Source: an uncultured Erysipelotrichaceae bacterium
GTDB lineage: Bacteria > Bacillota_I > Bacilli_A > RF39 > UBA660
NCBI GenBank assembly: GCA_902795975.1
Contig: CADBNE010000015.1
Coordinates: 1-10,647, forward strand
DNA length: 10,647 nucleotides
Reading direction: 5' to 3'
In this document: one piece after another, positions 8,080 to 10,647 of the stretch
How positions within the stretch are numbered: the stretch's first letter is position 1
Layout of the letters: every line of letters begins with the position of its first letter
Notes under the pieces: generated by a model
What the model saw: only the letters and a program-made list of their open reading frames with translations
Database searches by the model: none
Told to the model about the DNA's origin: nothing
Position numbers and translations under genes: made by a program

Positions 8080-8090
8080 CAAATCACAAT
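8080..8090. repeat. 11-base direct repeat, copy A, upstream of the Cys4 gene
   Basis: CAAATCACAAT here matches 6539-6549 exactly and in the same orientation. This copy lies just past the recombinase stop (8094-8092) and before the ribosome binding site of the Cys4 gene. Unlike copy B it lacks the mirrored ATTTG arm (it continues ATATT), so only one half-site is shared. Recombination between the copies would remove or circularise the Cys4-hsdS pair. Confidence 0.4.
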
Positions 8091-8091
8091 A

Positions 8092-9090
8092 TTATGCTAT
8101 AAATTTTCTATGCGATATTTTAACATTACTTTGATTAACCATTGCATAATTCATTGTTGTATCAATTTTTACATGTCCTAATAATTTTTGAACTTGCTCA
8201 ATAGGCATTCCTTTATCAATAGCAACAGTAGCTAATGTTCTTCTAAATTTATGAGGATGAACTTTTTTTAAATTAGAATTTAATCCTAATGTCCTAATTA
8301 TTAGTTCAACACCTGATATTGATAATCTTTGATATGGTTTTCTTAATGAAACAAATAATGCATCATTATTATCAGTTCTATTATCAATATAACTTTTTAA
8401 ATGTAATTTTGTTTTAGCATCAAAATATACTTCTCTTTGTTTATTTCCTTTTCCTAAGACAATACACGATCTATCTTCGAAATTAATATCACTTATATTT
8501 AAATTAACAAGTTCTCCAACTCTTATTCCGGTTGATATTAATATTTCAAGTAATGACAAATCTCTAATATTATTACATTTATCTCTCAAAATTTCTAAAT
8601 TTTCGTCTGTAAAAGTTTCTTTTACAATAGTTGGAGTTTTTATCTTATGTATCCTTCTTATAGGGCTTTTTATTATATAGTCTTCATCTTCTAACCACGA
8701 AAAGAATGATGATAAAACTCTTCTTATATTATCTATTGTAACAGAACTACATAATGAATTACATCTATAATCCGACAAATATTTTCGAATTTCTTCTGTA
8801 CTAATTTTTTTTATACTTACATCGAACTTTGAATAAAATGTATAAATTGTTTCTTTATAATACTTTATTGTTCTTTCAGAACATCCTTCTATTTCTTTTG
8901 ACGATAGAAAAGCATCAATCATATTCTCATTTTCAATTAATTCTTTTTGATGCTTATTCTCATCCGTTGGAATGATTATATCTATATCATCCAATTTTAT
9001 TATTAAAACTTCTTTCAGTTTGTTTAACTGATAATCAGTTAAACATTTGCTCATTTCCATTGTAATACTCAATATTACATCTGATTTCAT
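8092..9090 (-). CDS. Tyrosine recombinase/integrase within the hsd operon
   Basis: This 332-residue protein is a member of the XerC/D-like tyrosine recombinases. These break and rejoin DNA through a 3'-phosphotyrosine link without ATP. After an extra N-terminal segment of about 50 residues, a SAM-like core-binding domain covers about 52-145 and the catalytic domain about 155-330. All expected active-site residues are visible: R190 in TGIRVGEL, K214 in GKGNKQR, H280 and R283 in HPHKFRRT, H306 in LLGH, and the nucleophile Y315 in TTMNYAMV. R284 replaces the second histidine of the Xer HxLRH box, a common variant. The ATG follows AAGGGGG (9104-9098) with a seven-base spacer. Related enzymes next to hsdS in other bacteria invert DNA to shuffle target domains. 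Here it sits between hsdM and the Cys4-hsdS pair and is probably dedicated to this locus rather than a prophage integrase, because no phage genes are seen. Confidence 0.92.
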   Translation of the reverse strand: MKSDVILSITMEMSKCLTDYQLNKLKEVLIIKLDDIDIIIPTDENKHQKELIENENMIDAFLSSKEIEGCSERTIKYYKETIYTFYSKFDVSIKKISTEEIRKYLSDYRCNSLCSSVTIDNIRRVLSSFFSWLEDEDYIIKSPIRRIHKIKTPTIVKETFTDENLEILRDKCNNIRDLSLLEILISTGIRVGELVNLNISDINFEDRSCIVLGKGNKQREVYFDAKTKLHLKSYIDNRTDNNDALFVSLRKPYQRLSISGVELIIRTLGLNSNLKKVHPHKFRRTLATVAIDKGMPIEQVQKLLGHVKIDTTMNYAMVNQSNVKISHRKFIA

Positions 9091-9097
9091 AATAATT
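9091..9097 (-). promoter_or_regulatory. A/T inverted repeat around the recombinase ribosome binding site
   Basis: The stretch ATAATAATT at 9089-9097 is the reverse complement of AATTATTAT at 9112-9120, nine pairs that are all A-T. They enclose the AAGGGGG binding site and would pull the bases before the start codon into a stem. It could dampen translation of the recombinase, but a pure A-T stem with a 14-base loop is weak and easily arises by chance here. Confidence 0.2.
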
Positions 9098-9115
9098 CCC
9101 CCTTAAAGTGAAATT

Positions 9116-9143
9116 ATTATATAAAAAAAATGCTAAATATCAT
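9116..9143 (-). promoter_or_regulatory. Possible internal promoter for the recombinase
   Basis: In the 42-base gap after hsdM the minus strand has a perfect TATAAT (9121-9116). Sixteen bases upstream lies ATGATA (9143-9138), a four-of-six match to TTGACA that overlaps the end of hsdM. The spacer contains a run of eight T's. Transcription would begin near 9109, a few bases before the binding site at 9104-9098. This would allow the recombinase and downstream genes to be expressed apart from hsdM. TATAAT is frequent by chance at this base composition, so the call rests on its position. Confidence 0.35.
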
Positions 9144-10629
9144 ATCCTATTGCTTTAAGATTCTTTTTTATTTCTTCTTCAAGTCTATGTGATTCTTCAA
9201 ATTGTCTTGATAATTCAGAAGTAATAGCATTCATTTTTTCTTCAAAAGGTATGCCATCATCTTCATTATCTACTACACCTACATATCTGCCAGGTGTTAG
9301 TACATAATCATTTGATTTAATATCATCAATTGTTGCAGAGTAACAAAAACCTGGAAGATTTTCATAATTTTCATTATTTTGATAATTATGGTAAACATCT
9401 GCAATATTTTTTATGTCCTCAATGCTTAACTCTCTCAATCTTCTTGTTACCATTGTTCCAAAGTTATTAGCATTTATAAATAAAGTTTTTCCTTTTTGTT
9501 TCTTATTTCTATTAATAATCCATATAGAACATGGAACTGTTACTGTATAAAATAAATTAGTTGGCATCGCTATAATACAATCTACTAAATCATTTTCTAT
9601 AAGATTCTTTCTAATTTCTCCCTCTTGTCCTCCAGCTGATAATGAACCATTAGCTAAAATACAAGCCATTTTTCCATTTTGAGATAACTTGGAAATCATA
9701 TGTTGCAGCCATGCATAATTAGCATTATTCTTAGGTGCTAATCCATATCTCCATCTTGGATCATTTTCTACTTTATCTCTTTCCCACTCTAAATTAAACG
9801 GAGGATTGGCAAGAATAAAATCTGCTTTTAAATCTTTATGTAAATCTTCAGTAAAAGTATCAGCAGCATATTTTCCCAAATCTCCATACATAGAACGTAT
9901 AGCCAAGTTCATTTTAGCTAATCTCCATGTAGTTGGATTTTTCTCTTGTCCATATATTCCAATATTATATAAATTACCTTGATGCTCTTCAACAAATTTC
10001 ATTGATTGAACAAACATACCACCAGATCCACATGCTGGATCATACACTTTACCCTTAAACGGTTCAATACATTCAACCATGGTTCTAACTAAACAAGCAG
10101 GTGTATAGAATTCTCCACCCTTTTGTAATTCATTTTTAGCAAATTGGCCTAAAAAATATTCATATATTCTACCTAATAAATCCTTCTCTTTTGCTTCTTT
10201 AGTACCTACTTTTATATTTGTAAATAAATCTAACAATTCTCCAAGATTAACATTTCTCATTGTAGGAGAATTATAATTTTTAGGTAATACATTCTTTAAT
10301 GATGTATTTTCTTTTTCAATTAAAGTTAATGCATCATCAATGATTTCGCCTATATTAGTATCTTTCGAATGTTCAACAAGATATTCCCATCTAGCATTTT
10401 TAGGAACATAGAATATATTTTCTGCAATGTAGCAATCTCTTTCTTCTTCTAGACCTACTCCTTCTTCAACTAATTCCTTATATTTTTCTTCAAAAGAGTC
10501 AGATATATATTTTAAAAATATTAACCCTAATACTATAAATTTATAATCTGAAACTGATACAGCACCTCTCATCTTATCAGCTGCTGCCCATAGTTTATCT
10601 TCTAATTTTTTTAATTCTTGTTCATTCAT
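9133..10629 (-). CDS. hsdM: Type I DNA methyltransferase subunit HsdM
   Basis: HsdM transfers a methyl group from S-adenosylmethionine to adenine N6 in the target chosen by HsdS, and forms the core of the restriction complex. Numbering from the ATG at 10629 (498 residues): a helical N-terminal HsdM_N domain covers about 1-135 (KLWAAADKMRG, GLIFLKYISDSF), then GGEFYTP at 171-177, the AdoMet-binding motif DPACGSGGMF at 197-206, and the catalytic NPPF at 275-278. A C-terminal part carries LTPGRYVG at 444-451 and an acidic-basic helical tail. Length and motifs are typical and nothing is missing. A longer frame starts with GTG at 10641, but that codon lies inside the ribosome binding site AAAGGTGG (10645-10638), which is eight bases before the ATG. 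It is the first gene of the operon visible. Only 18 bases upstream of the ATG are in the window, so its promoter is not seen. Confidence 0.95.
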   Translation of the reverse strand: MNEQELKKLEDKLWAAADKMRGAVSVSDYKFIVLGLIFLKYISDSFEEKYKELVEEGVGLEEERDCYIAENIFYVPKNARWEYLVEHSKDTNIGEIIDDALTLIEKENTSLKNVLPKNYNSPTMRNVNLGELLDLFTNIKVGTKEAKEKDLLGRIYEYFLGQFAKNELQKGGEFYTPACLVRTMVECIEPFKGKVYDPACGSGGMFVQSMKFVEEHQGNLYNIGIYGQEKNPTTWRLAKMNLAIRSMYGDLGKYAADTFTEDLHKDLKADFILANPPFNLEWERDKVENDPRWRYGLAPKNNANYAWLQHMISKLSQNGKMACILANGSLSAGGQEGEIRKNLIENDLVDCIIAMPTNLFYTVTVPCSIWIINRNKKQKGKTLFINANNFGTMVTRRLRELSIEDIKNIADVYHNYQNNENYENLPGFCYSATIDDIKSNDYVLTPGRYVGVVDNEDDGIPFEEKMNAITSELSRQFEESHRLEEEIKKNLKAIGYDI

Positions 10630-10637
10630 ATTACTTA

Positions 10638-10645
10638 CCACCTTT
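10638..10645 (-). promoter_or_regulatory. hsdM ribosome binding site fixing the start at ATG 10629
   Basis: AAAGGTGG reads well against the 16S rRNA 3' end and is eight bases from ATG at 10629. The GTG of the longer open frame (10641-10639) is part of this element, so it cannot be the start used with it. Confidence 0.7.
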
Positions 10646-10647
10646 TA

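Noticed and set aside
9123..9130. Run of eight T's on the minus strand after hsdM as a terminator
   Set aside because: No stable hairpin precedes it in the end of hsdM; it fits better as the spacer of a possible promoter.
1..10647. CRISPR array, tRNA or rRNA genes, insertion sequences, phage structural genes
   Set aside because: No regularly spaced repeats, cloverleaf-like or rRNA sequence, transposase motifs or phage genes were found. The recombinase alone is not evidence of a prophage.
1..10647. Mollicute genetic code (TGA as tryptophan), suggested by low G+C and by no gene ending in TGA
   Set aside because: Tryptophan codons checked are TGG (for example in hsdR WHTQGSGKS and the left-edge gene), and all genes are full length under the standard code.

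Overview
The window is very AT-rich (about a quarter G+C by eye). Every gene sits on the minus strand, and most follow a strong AGGAGG-type ribosome binding site. Tryptophan is read as TGG and all seven visible stops are TAA or TAG, so the code is the standard bacterial one. This points to a low-GC Firmicute or a relative (Clostridium-like or Erysipelotrichia-like). No species can be named from the sequence.

Read in the direction of transcription (high to low coordinates), the window holds one long defence operon that begins at the right edge. The order is hsdM (DNA methyltransferase), a tyrosine recombinase, a 73-residue four-cysteine protein, hsdS (DNA specificity subunit), a 284-residue helical protein resembling DUF5677, hsdR (restriction and translocation subunit), and a 606-residue DUF262/DUF1524 protein of the GmrSD type. 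The genes are packed tightly. The gaps are 42, 32, 29, 1 and 9 bases, and the small gene overlaps hsdS in a TAATG junction. A hairpin with a T-run at about 779-808 ends the unit. After it, an eighth gene on the same strand runs off the left edge. It encodes a PD-(D/E)XK-type nuclease domain.

The core is a complete type I restriction-modification system. HsdM2S would methylate the target, and adding HsdR gives the restriction complex. Three genes are unusual for a minimal hsd locus: the recombinase, the Cys4 protein and the DUF5677-like protein. The DUF262/DUF1524 gene adds a probable second restriction activity that may act on modified DNA, translationally coupled to hsdR.

The most interesting point is the module made of the Cys4 gene and hsdS. 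It lies between two copies of an 11-base direct repeat, each just after a stop codon, beside a recombinase gene that may have its own promoter. Tyrosine recombinases beside hsdS elsewhere switch specificity by inversion. Here only one hsdS is visible, so exchange or loss of a whole specificity cassette is a possible alternative. That is inference.

The GTG codons that give the longest open frames for hsdM and hsdR are not convincing starts. In both cases an ATG a few codons downstream has the better-placed ribosome binding site.
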